DNA from: Macellibacteroides fermentans
GTDB lineage: Bacteria; Bacteroidota; Bacteroidia; Bacteroidales; Tannerellaceae
DNA length: 64,000 nt
Assembly (NCBI RefSeq): GCF_013409575.1
Contig: NZ_JACCCY010000001.1
Span: 1,112,501 to 1,176,500, forward strand
Direction: 5' to 3'
Made by a program: the position numbers and the translations under genes. Positions 17,201 to 23,648 of this stretch are shown here, piece by piece (the first letter of the stretch is position 1; every line of letters begins with the position of its first letter). A model generated the notes under the pieces. It was not told where the DNA came from. It did no database searches and worked only from the letters and a program-made list of their open reading frames with translations.

Positions 17201-18094
17201 TTATCGTTTTGTCAAATTCAAGTATATTTCTTCCAAATCCTTATCAACACTATCAAACTTCTGTATTTTAACCCCTTCATTATCCAACTTATTCATGAAA
17301 TCTTTTTGCTCCCCCTTATTTAGGGTAATCAAAATATTGTTCTGCTCAATGGCATTAATTAATATCTTTGACTCCATACAAATTTGTTGAATTTTTAATA
17401 TATCATTCGACTGAATATTGATTTCAACTGAAACATTATTCATAAGTTCTACTAAAGTTCCTTGGTAACACAATCTTCCATCATGCAATATACCCACATG
17501 TGTACATGTTTTCTGTATTTCACTTAAAATATGACTAGATAACAATATTGTTTTTCCCTCCTTTTTCAAATCTATTATTAATTCTCTTATCTCATAAACA
17601 CCTTCAGGGTCTAATCCATTCAATGGTTCATCCAAAATTAAGGTATTTGGGTCGTATAATAATGCCATTGCAATACCTAAACGCTGTTTCATCCCTGATG
17701 AATACCTCTTCACCATTTTATCTTTATCCCCCATAAGATTCACCTTTTGCAATACATCATAAATTTTTTGACTATTGCATCCGTAAATATTCTTCAAATA
17801 TAGAAGATTCTCATATCCAGTTAGATTTCCATAATATGCTGGAGATTCAACCAGACTTCCTACCATACTAAGTATTTCTCTTTTATGCGAGTTTAATTCT
17901 AAACCATTGTGATAAATAGTGTTTTGCAAAGCAGGTAATAAGCCTAACAATAATTTGATTGTTGTACTTTTACCAGCACCATTTTTACCTAAATAGCCAT
18001 ATATGCTACCAGTTGGAATTTTCAAGTCAAGGCTCTCTAGAAGGGGTTTCTTTTTGTAATTAAATGATAGATCCTTTGTTTCTATTGCATACAT
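17201..18094 (-). CDS. ABC transporter ATP-binding protein (BcrA/LanF-like)
   Basis: A 297-residue ATPase with Walker A GKNGAGKST (residues ~36-44), signature YSSGMKQRLGIAMALL, Walker B TLILDEPLNGLDPEG and the switch His in LLSSHIL. Sequence type and length fit the bacitracin/lantibiotic export subfamily, including the ~80-residue C-terminal extension. It pairs with the permease at 16423-17199. The codons are AT-rich compared with flanking genes. Upstream is a decayed transposase fragment, consistent with an acquired segment. Confidence 0.92.
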   Translation of the reverse strand: MYAIETKDLSFNYKKKPLLESLDLKIPTGSIYGYLGKNGAGKSTTIKLLLGLLPALQNTIYHNGLELNSHKREILSMVGSLVESPAYYGNLTGYENLLYLKNIYGCNSQKIYDVLQKVNLMGDKDKMVKRYSSGMKQRLGIAMALLYDPNTLILDEPLNGLDPEGVYEIRELIIDLKKEGKTILLSSHILSEIQKTCTHVGILHDGRLCYQGTLVELMNNVSVEINIQSNDILKIQQICMESKILINAIEQNNILITLNKGEQKDFMNKLDNEGVKIQKFDSVDKDLEEIYLNLTKR

Positions 18095-18170
18095 AATATC
18101 AGATTATAGGTATTATACGATATAAATTTTCATTCTAAACTCATCGCCATGAGGAACGCCCAGCGGCATG

Positions 18171-18196
18171 GCTCGGGAGCATCCGTCCCGACGAGC
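18171..18196. repeat. GC-rich imperfect hairpin in an AT-rich gap
   Basis: GCTCG and CGAGC, with inner GGA/TCC and CGA pairing, make an interrupted hairpin in the gap between the ABC genes and the transposase remnant. The surrounding sequence is AT-rich and no gene is seen. It could be a relic of a mobile-element end. Confidence 0.3.
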
Positions 18197-18242
18197 GACA
18201 AATCTATAATATTTTAAATCGTTCACCAAATTTAATGGTTAA

Positions 18243-18504
18243 TTATTGAGCTGTCGTACCCCGATTAGATTGAACTGGCTTCTGTATCTTACCAATACGA
18301 CTATTCTCAAAATTTCGTTCCTCTTCTGTTATAGGAGCTTCCATCTTTCCTTCCAATGCTGCATTAAGAATACTGTTTAGCAAAGGAGCCAAAGCTCCGT
18401 CCTTGCCCTACAAAGACTTACCTGATTTTACCCAACGCTTTTTCTGTAATAAAATTCTTATTTACAGCATCATCTATTTATTTATCGTCTATCATAACTG
18501 ACAT
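18243..18504 (-). pseudogene. Decayed N-terminal fragment of an IS256-family transposase
   Basis: Read leftward, a start at 18504 (MSVMIDDK) runs into a stop, then FITEKALGKIR, then a stop. A shifted frame reads KSL-stop-GKDGALAPLLNSILN, AALEGKMEAPITEEERNF and ENSRIGKIQKPVQ, ending at TAA 18243. The 'KDGALAPLL...ALEGKMEAP...NSRIGKIQKPV' series is the N-terminal part of IS256/Mutator-type transposases as found in Bacteroidetes. Only about 85 of ~400 codons remain, with at least three stops and one frameshift, so it is non-functional. It marks an old insertion at the left edge of the replicon-like island. Confidence 0.7.
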
Positions 18505-18520
18505 CTTGCTTTTAGTGATT

Positions 18521-18554
18521 TAAAAAACCATCAACCTAGATGAAGGTTGATGGT
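18521..18554 (-). terminator. Terminator of the leftward HU-lysin operon
   Basis: On the minus strand a perfect 11-bp stem, ACCATCAACCT / AGGTTGATGGT with a 6-nt loop, is followed by TTTTTTA. It lies 8 bp after the stop of the 136-codon frame, supporting that frame as the last gene of the transcript. Confidence 0.88.
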
Positions 18555-18561
18555 ATGAAGC

Positions 18562-18972
18562 CTAAACCAATAACTTATACAGGTAACTGGTTCCGGCAAC
18601 TGCTATCAGACACCAACCAAGCAGGTTGGCGGCTCCGGTGGCGGGGGTGGTTCCGTCGGCCCTTTCGTTGGGCATATTACCGGGGCGCTGCCTTTGACCG
18701 TACTGTCCGGAATCACCCGGTTGGCTATAGGGATTGGATTGACAGGAGTTTCCACATTGCTCGGAGGCGCTGTGGTATCCGGAGGCGGGCGCTGACTGAG
18801 GGTTACAATTACACCCAGGGCAGCCAGGGCAATCTCCTTTTCTTCCATTACAAGAGCCAGGAGGATAAGGATCTTCAGGAACGTGAGGGTGGACTTTTTG
18901 CTGTTTCCTTTTCCGAAAAAAGCAGCTTGCCACTACCAAAATAAATTCAATGATCTGTTTTACTTGTTTCAT
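18562..18972 (-). CDS. Small putative lipoprotein, Cys/Pro-rich, with C-terminal membrane segment
   Basis: A 136-residue frame of unrecognised family. The N-terminus (QIIEFILVVASC followed by FFRKRKQQK) looks like a lipobox or a single membrane helix with a basic stop-transfer. The middle has repeated Cys-Pro-Gly motifs (GDCPGCPGCNC) and low-complexity Ser/Gln/Gly. The end (NLLGWCLIAVAGTSYLYKLL) is hydrophobic. It follows the lysin gene by 33 bp and ends 8 bp before the terminator. In Bacteroidales, HU and lysin genes are often accompanied by a tiny membrane protein called 'smalltalk'; this may be a variant of that. Another frame of 80 codons is fully open inside it. Confidence 0.5.
   Translation of the reverse strand: MKQVKQIIEFILVVASCFFRKRKQQKVHPHVPEDPYPPGSCNGRKGDCPGCPGCNCNPQSAPASGYHSASEQCGNSCQSNPYSQPGDSGQYGQRQRPGNMPNERADGTTPATGAANLLGWCLIAVAGTSYLYKLLV
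18606..18848 (-). CDS. Nested alternative-frame ORF, proline-rich (uncertain)
   Basis: An 80-codon frame wholly inside the 136-codon frame, shifted in phase. It opens with MEEKEIALAALGVIVTLSQ and continues as a proline-rich protein (RPPPDTTAPPSN, GPTEPPPPPEPP). Its codons look ordinary for the organism, so it may be either the real gene or a chance overlap. Overlapping small frames next to a lysin recall Rz/Rz1 spanin arrangements, but this frame has no lipobox. No Shine-Dalgarno-like sequence is seen. Listed because neither frame can be excluded. Confidence 0.3.
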   Translation of the reverse strand: MEEKEIALAALGVIVTLSQRPPPDTTAPPSNVETPVNPIPIANRVIPDSTVKGSAPVICPTKGPTEPPPPPEPPTCLVGV

Positions 18973-19005
18973 CTTTCTGTTTGTTTTAAGGGGTTGTGTT
19001 GAGAA

Positions 19006-19476
19006 TCAATCTTTATGTTCCGGAAACTGCAATGCTATCAGCCTTTCCATATCGGCGGAAATCCGTATTAGCATCCGTTTGTAATTCTGGCGGTTGTCGC
19101 CGTTTACCTCGCTGATGTATCGGCTGTAGGCTATCTCCTGGGCATAGGCGGCAGGTACATTGCTTACGTTTGCGGCAACGGTATACGAGCTTCGTATGAG
19201 TCGGCAAAAATCGAAGAAGCTATCCCTTGCCGAAGCATAACTGCGAAACAGCAATCCCGTTTCGTTGAGCCGTATTTTTTCGCCTGCCCAATAATCGGTT
19301 GGACCACCGTAGCCGGTTATTCCAAAAAAGGAATTATAATCTTTGGATAATCTGCTTTCTGCCCATCCGCTTTCGATGGCAGCCTGGGCAAGCACCACTA
19401 CCGGATTGATATTAAATAGTTTCCCCGCCGCCTGGGCCAGGGGATAAAATTGCTGTACAAAAATCTCTTTTATCAT
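19006..19476 (-). CDS. Glucosaminidase-domain lysin (FlgJ/LytG-like)
   Basis: A 156-residue single-domain mannosyl-glycoprotein endo-beta-N-acetylglucosaminidase. It has LAQAAIESGWAESRLSKDYNSFFGI with the catalytic Glu (~35), the conserved WAGEKIRL segment, then FRSYASARDSFFDFCRLI and YAQEIAYSRYI. It hydrolyses the glycan strand of peptidoglycan. No signal peptide is seen, so export would need a holin-like route or lysis, as for phage endolysins. It is the second gene of the leftward operon after the HU-family gene. In related clusters an N-acetylmuramoyl-alanine amidase usually occupies this slot, so this looks like a substitution. Confidence 0.88.
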   Translation of the reverse strand: MIKEIFVQQFYPLAQAAGKLFNINPVVVLAQAAIESGWAESRLSKDYNSFFGITGYGGPTDYWAGEKIRLNETGLLFRSYASARDSFFDFCRLIRSSYTVAANVSNVPAAYAQEIAYSRYISEVNGDNRQNYKRMLIRISADMERLIALQFPEHKD

Positions 19477-19525
19477 GTGTTGGAATTGAAGGTTTGTATT
19501 GAGTTTTCAAGATAAAAAGCCACAC

Positions 19526-19548
19526 CCCGGAGGAACTAAACCTCCGGG
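19526..19548 (-). terminator. Hairpin between the HU-like and lysin genes (possible attenuator)
   Basis: A perfect 8-bp stem CCCGGAGG / CCTCCGGG with a 7-nt loop lies in the 85-bp gap. On the minus strand it is followed shortly by GGCTTTTTATC, so it could partly terminate transcription after the HU-like gene. Confidence 0.5.
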
Positions 19549-19561
19549 AGGGGCCTTGGGG

Positions 19562-19999
19562 TTAGTACACGTGCTCTTTATCGCACTTTTCTTCTACGGT
19601 TATCGTTTTAACCACCTGCTTTTCGAACTTTGCGTTATTGATGATATAACGCAACTTTGCGCCCGGACGGAACACGATCTTAGGTCTCTTGAACATCACA
19701 GAGGAAAAATCCTCCTCCGTATCTGCTCCCCCGCTACCGGCCAGCATCTGAAAATTTCCCAGATCCTGAAGTTGGACCACATAGCCTTCCGCCAGTCTGG
19801 AAGCCAGGGTATGGGTGGTGGCATCCAGCACCGCTTTTACATCCGCACTGGAGGCCGTACAGTAATCGCCCACTGCCTCGCAGAATTTATCGAAATCCAT
19901 TTTCATACTCGCCTTGGTCTGACCGTAAAATAGTTTACTGTCTGCCGCAGCATTCTTTCTCATATCCTTCCGTCGTACAACGGTAAATTGTAAAGCCAT
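19562..19999 (-). CDS. HU-family (HU-like) DNA-binding protein
   Basis: A 145-residue protein of the Bacteroidales 'HU-like domain' type. It has an extended N-terminus (ALQFTVVRRKDMRKNAA) and the HU helical region DKFCEAVGDYCTASSADVKAVLDATTHTLASRLAEGYVV. The body QLQDLGNFQML is followed by FKRPKIVFRPGAKL and an acidic/basic C-terminal tail. Such proteins bind and bend DNA; paralogs occur repeatedly beside lysin genes in Bacteroidales chromosomes and phages. It has its own promoter at 20052-20059, directly next to a 10-bp repeat array that may be its binding region. Confidence 0.87.
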   Translation of the reverse strand: MALQFTVVRRKDMRKNAAADSKLFYGQTKASMKMDFDKFCEAVGDYCTASSADVKAVLDATTHTLASRLAEGYVVQLQDLGNFQMLAGSGGADTEEDFSSVMFKRPKIVFRPGAKLRYIINNAKFEKQVVKTITVEEKCDKEHVY

Positions 20000-20051
20000 C
20001 GTTAAATTGTTTTTAATTGTTTATAAATAAATGCTTTGCTGATCAACAGTA

Positions 20052-20059
20052 CAAATATA
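20052..20059 (-). promoter_or_regulatory. -7 promoter element of the HU-like gene
   Basis: TATATTTG on the minus strand matches TAnnTTTG and lies 52 bp upstream of the start codon at 19999. The expected -33 position falls at about 20079-20083, right at the edge of the 10-bp repeat array. Confidence 0.65.
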
Positions 20060-20080
20060 CCACCCCCCGAAATCTCAAAT

Positions 20081-20150
20081 CCACTTGTGTACACTTGTGT
20101 CCACCTATGTCCACTTAAGTAGAGATAAGTATAGATATGTCCACTTTGCA
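20081..20150. repeat. Seven in-phase 10-bp repeats between divergent promoters
   Basis: Read in steps of exactly ten bases from 20081, the units are CCACTTGTGT, ACACTTGTGT, CCACCTATGT, CCACTTAAGT, AGAGATAAGT, ATAGATATGT and CCACTTTGCA. The consensus is roughly CCACTTGTGT, with units 5 and 6 the most divergent. The array lies between the HU-like promoter (leftward) and the DUF4248 promoter (rightward). Ten bases is close to one helical turn, so all units present the same DNA face, which suggests cooperative protein binding. Confidence 0.75.
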
Positions 20151-20193
20151 TATGCTTTACAGCATACCTAATTATAGATATTTACGTCCCTAA

Positions 20194-20227
20194 AAGTTGC
20201 AAATACCAACTTATAAATGTATCTTTG
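20194..20227 (+). promoter_or_regulatory. DUF4248 promoter with overlapping small dyad
   Basis: A -7 TATCTTTG at 20220-20227 matches TAnnTTTG. A TTG at 20197-20199 is about 20 bp upstream. A dyad AAGTTG/CAACTT (20194-20212) covers the -33 region and could be an operator. Confidence 0.6.
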
Positions 20228-20270
20228 ATAATAGATATAAAATATTATTAATCTTATTTTTTAATCTTAA

Positions 20271-20489
20271 ATGAAAGTGTTCACTATTAAAAGTTATGGT
20301 TTCGGGGAGCTATCTTCCCTGTTTTCGCCCGATATAAACATGGCCTCGGCCTCCAAACAACTTAAACGCTGGATTACCGGCAATCCCAAACTCCTCCACC
20401 TCCTCCAACAGGAAGGATGGGAAAAAGGACACAAACGGTTAACCCCCAAAATGGTGCAACACATCGTTTCCGTACTGGGAGAACCCTGA
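20271..20489 (+). CDS. DUF4248 family protein
   Basis: A 72-residue basic protein matching DUF4248: FTIKSYGFGELSSLFSPD, ASASKQLKRWITGNPKLLHLL and TPKMVQHIVSVLGEP. The family is small, restricted to Bacteroidetes and usually divergent from an HU-like gene, as here. The helix-rich pattern with a Lys/Arg-rich face suggests nucleic-acid binding; this is inference. It is preceded by a recognisable promoter and followed after 26 bp by an array of palindromes. Confidence 0.88.
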   Translation: MKVFTIKSYGFGELSSLFSPDINMASASKQLKRWITGNPKLLHLLQQEGWEKGHKRLTPKMVQHIVSVLGEP

Positions 20490-20515
20490 AAAAACCAAGG
20501 CTTCCACACTGTCCT

Positions 20516-20603
20516 AAATAAGCTTATTTGAACTTCAAAATAAGCTTATTTCAACACTCAAATAAACTTATCTGAGTCTTAAAATCAATTGATTTCAAGA
20601 CAG
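20516..20603. repeat. Four 14-bp palindromes spaced exactly 22 bp
   Basis: Palindromes start at 20516, 20538, 20560 and 20582: AAATAAGCTTATTT, AAATAAGCTTATTT, AAATAAACTTATCT and AAATCAATTGATTT. The 8-bp spacers are also alike (GAACTTCA, CAACACTC, GAGTCTTA, CAAGACAG). A fifth, partial copy AAATAAACTTATAA starts at 20627. The 22-bp period is about two helical turns, so dimers could bind side by side on one face. It sits between DUF4248 and the 182-residue unknown gene and could be an operator array or an iteron-like origin. Confidence 0.85.
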
Positions 20604-20676
20604 GGAAACCTTGTGCTTTTTTTTGAAAATAAACTTATAAAATATGCTTTTACAAACGTATAAACTAATTCAAATT

Positions 20677-21225
20677 ATGAACGAATTAAAGAAGAAAAGG
20701 TCTCGATTTAAAGAGTTGATCGAGACCTATTGCGGAGCCAACCCTTACAACTTCGAGCTGTTTTTAGCCAATGTAAGGAAGGATGAATATGCGCTCTCTA
20801 TCATCCTCGAAATTATGGAATACATAAACGATCCCGCCTATTTTAACAACAAGGAACAGATTGTTTTTAAGAACAAATTCAAAAGCTATTTCCTCCCCAG
20901 GTTGCATACCATGCATAAGGAGTGGGACAAGAATTACCATTACGAGAATTTCATGCTCGAACTGAATGAGCATAGCTGCCGCAAAAATCGTGATGAGAAA
21001 AACAGGTTGCTGGCCAGAGAGTTCTTTTTAGTAATTGTGGGGCTTAGTATGGCACGAATCATAAAATTTAGCTCCAAAAGGCATTTCCTGAAGTGCATCG
21101 GTAAGCTGCTAAAAATAAATTACAGGCTTCAAAGTATACAAAATGAGTATAATTTGACTGATAAATTTGCCGTAATAAACGCGTATGAGTCTGTAATAAA
21201 GAAGATTAAGGAACACAGTCAATGA
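20677..21225 (+). CDS. Unknown protein of the island, helix-rich
   Basis: A 182-residue protein from ATG 20677; an in-frame ATG at 20644 would add 11 residues. No family is recognised. It is strongly charged and apparently all-helical, with several basic stretches (NELKKKRSRFKEL, SRKNRDEKNRLL type) and a single hydrophobic patch (FFLVIVGLSMARII) too short and too mixed to call a membrane anchor. Its start lies just behind the palindrome array, which probably controls it. It could be a regulator or replication accessory of the island. Confidence 0.6.
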   Translation: MNELKKKRSRFKELIETYCGANPYNFELFLANVRKDEYALSIILEIMEYINDPAYFNNKEQIVFKNKFKSYFLPRLHTMHKEWDKNYHYENFMLELNEHSCRKNRDEKNRLLAREFFLVIVGLSMARIIKFSSKRHFLKCIGKLLKINYRLQSIQNEYNLTDKFAVINAYESVIKKIKEHSQ

Positions 21226-21605
21226 TCGAAAGATTAATAAAACCGTCAAAAAAGTATACTTTGACCTTCCAAAAACATGTCGTATCATTGCAGCCGAAAG
21301 CAATTTCAAGCAATGAACGAAACAAATCTCCTCCGCTTGCGGAAGCGATTTAACCAAAGCCCGGTCGGAGGGCAAAACAAATCCGGAAAGACAATAGCGA
21401 TTGTCTGAAGCATTCTCAGTAATGGAAAGTCTTTGAATTCCGGTTTTTTTTAAAAGAGTATTTGAATATGCATAATATATTTAAGAAGAGTTGGACATAG
21501 AGTTGGACATTTTGAAGCCAAAACCCGCATCAATTCAGGGTAGTAGGCGACATTTGAGTTGGACATTCAAACAAAACATAATTAATTAACTAACAAATCG
21601 ATACA
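21226..21605. repeat. Gene-free stretch with three GAGTTGGACAT repeats (origin-like)
   Basis: No gene is seen in these 380 bp. The exact 11-mer GAGTTGGACAT occurs at 21488-21498, 21500-21510 and 21556-21566, all in the same orientation, ahead of the winged-helix replication gene at 21606. A short CCGCTTGCGG hairpin lies at about 21335. Direct repeats beside a replication-initiation-like gene and a helicase/primase pair resemble iterons of a replication origin, or operators of that operon. Confidence 0.6.
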
Positions 21606-22166
21606 ATGAATAAGTTTTTTGCCATGGAGAATTTACTGAAAAGCGGGTTTTACAACATACCCCGGGTAATCGTGGATAACGAGCAGAGCAGCTGTAAAAA
21701 GACAGCCCTCAGAGCCAGGATCCTCAGTTACTTCTACCAAAAAGTCTACTTTGCCAAAGGCGATGTAGTTCTGGATGGACGGATCTACACCTGCTTCAGG
21801 GGAGAGCTGATTGTTAATCAGGATGAACTGGCTGTCCGTTTTGAAACAGGCCGCAGACAGTGGACCCGCATCATGGCAGAGTTTACAAGAGAAAACATCA
21901 TCCGCACCGAACAGGTAAGAGGCGGCACCCGCATCACTCTGGTAGCTTACGACTGCATTGTGGGTAAGAAAAGTGCCCAGTACAAGCAAACCAACGGAGG
22001 TGATAAAGCAGCAGAAGATGCAGCTCCCAAAGCTAAAAAGCCTAAACTGGGTGTGATGGTAGAAAATTACTACCCCGAGCACCACGTAAAGGGTTGCGAC
22101 ATTCCCCCGCTTGAGATTGATTTGGAGAAATTACGGGCCCTTAAAAAAAGGGATGAAGAGAGGTAG
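21606..22166 (+). CDS. Winged-helix replication protein (replisome organiser-like)
   Basis: A 186-residue protein. Residues ~30-115 read like the N-terminal winged helix of phage replisome organisers: KTALRARILSYFYQKVYF, then CFRGELIVNQDELAVRF, GRRQWTRIMAEFTRENII and GGTRITLVAYDCI. The remainder is a linker (KAAEDAAPKAKKPK) and a short tail that could contact the helicase. Such proteins bind the origin and recruit DnaB. A DnaB-type helicase and a primase follow, which fits that job. An alternative start at ATG 21624 is possible. Family assignment is from pattern only. Confidence 0.65.
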   Translation: MNKFFAMENLLKSGFYNIPRVIVDNEQSSCKKTALRARILSYFYQKVYFAKGDVVLDGRIYTCFRGELIVNQDELAVRFETGRRQWTRIMAEFTRENIIRTEQVRGGTRITLVAYDCIVGKKSAQYKQTNGGDKAAEDAAPKAKKPKLGVMVENYYPEHHVKGCDIPPLEIDLEKLRALKKRDEER

Positions 22167-22308
22167 AAAGCAAACAAAAAACCATCTTCAGATAGTCATC
22201 TACACAATAACATTGGGAAGGTAAAAATAAAAAAATCACAGGAAAACACGAAAGGCAAGTTGGCGCCGACAGGCAGTTCGTTAACCCTAAATTTAAATAA
22301 CAAACAAC

Positions 22309-23643
22309 ATGAAATCAGAAAATATTGGATTCAAAAACGAAATCAGTTTCGTATGCGCTCTCCTTACGGGAGTAGCCGAAAGCAGTCAGGTTTATCCTCG
22401 CGTTACAGCAGAAATGCTTACCAGCCGCGAATTAGCGCTGATATACAAGGGAATTATCGAGCTTTTCAACAACGGAAAAGCCATGGACTACACCCTGGTA
22501 GAACACGAGATGCGGGCCCTGGACCACGAGCTATATGCCGAGATGAACGGACTAAACTACGTGGGAGACGGATTATTGTCTGTAGTGGACGATGTACACG
22601 TTACCACTTATGCCGATCTGATTGTGGAAGAGTACCAGCGTAACAGCCTCCGTCTGCTGGCCATGGAGCTATCCGGAAAGTGCGGTAGCCGGGACATTCC
22701 CGTAGAGCAAATCCTACAGTTGGCAAACAGCAAGCTGGAAGAGATTGCCGGCATGGGCGTTAACAGCACCAGCACCCGACAGATCAGTGAAATCGGTCAG
22801 GAGGTGGTTGCCCGCCACACCCGATTGTTGGAAAACGGCGGTACTTCGGTGGGCTACTCCACTGGCCTTAAAGGCATGGATAACATTATGGGTGGCTTTA
22901 TGAGGGGCGAGGTTGCCATTGCCTCTGCCCTAACCTCCCACGGCAAGACAGCCCTCTCCCTTCACATGGCTGTACAGATTGCCCTTCAAAACATACCGGT
23001 CTATATCATCTCTCTGGAGATGAGTATGGAACAGCTTTATGGACGTATCCTCATGTCGCTCTCCAATGTGTCCCCGGAGAACCTGCGTATGCACGGACTT
23101 ACCGAAACAGAGATTGCTGTTGCCAAAAGTCTGAACGAAACAACGCTGCGTGAACTGCCCATCTACATCGACTACATCCCATCGGCAAGACCCGAAGATA
23201 TCCGCGCCAAAGTAAAGCTGGCACGTAAACGTAAGCAATGCGACTTCTTGATTCTGGACTATATCAACCAGTTGGATTTGGGAAATGCCCACGGCGAGAA
23301 CCTGGCTACTTCGTTGGGCCATGCCATGAAGCGCATCAAGGACCTGGCGGTGGAAGAGAATATTCCGGCACTCGTGATAGCACAGATGAACCGTGAGATT
23401 GAGAAGCGCAACGACAACTATAAGCACAAGCTGAGCGACCTGCGCGACTCCGGGGTACTGGAACAGGCGGCGGACGTGGTGTACTTTATCAACCGCCCCG
23501 AACTGCAGGGCAATGGCAAAGGCGATGACGGCGAATCCTTGGTGGGTATTGGCACCATCAACATCCTGAAGAACCGTAACGGAGCCACCGGTACAACGAA
23601 GTTTCGCTACAACACCCACATGACGAGAATCTCTGATTACTAG
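22309..23643 (+). CDS. DnaB-family replicative helicase
   Basis: A 444-residue helicase. The N-terminal helical domain (ALLTGVAESSQVYPRVTAEMLTSRELA) is followed by a RecA-type core with an altered P-loop, ALTSHGKTALS (about residues 207-217). Also present are Walker B FLILDYINQLD, and the DnaB motif AQMNREIEKRND followed by LSDLRDSGVLEQAADVV. It unwinds DNA at a replication fork and is loaded by an initiator. It is shorter and more divergent than a chromosomal DnaB, so it is taken as the island's own copy. The primase starts 5 bp downstream. Confidence 0.93.
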   Translation: MKSENIGFKNEISFVCALLTGVAESSQVYPRVTAEMLTSRELALIYKGIIELFNNGKAMDYTLVEHEMRALDHELYAEMNGLNYVGDGLLSVVDDVHVTTYADLIVEEYQRNSLRLLAMELSGKCGSRDIPVEQILQLANSKLEEIAGMGVNSTSTRQISEIGQEVVARHTRLLENGGTSVGYSTGLKGMDNIMGGFMRGEVAIASALTSHGKTALSLHMAVQIALQNIPVYIISLEMSMEQLYGRILMSLSNVSPENLRMHGLTETEIAVAKSLNETTLRELPIYIDYIPSARPEDIRAKVKLARKRKQCDFLILDYINQLDLGNAHGENLATSLGHAMKRIKDLAVEENIPALVIAQMNREIEKRNDNYKHKLSDLRDSGVLEQAADVVYFINRPELQGNGKGDDGESLVGIGTINILKNRNGATGTTKFRYNTHMTRISDY

Positions 23644-23648
23644 CTACT

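Noticed and set aside
20516-20603. CRISPR array interpretation of the 22-bp periodic palindromes
   Set aside because: The repeats are 14-bp palindromes with 8-bp, partly conserved spacers, far too short for spacers, and no cas genes are present.
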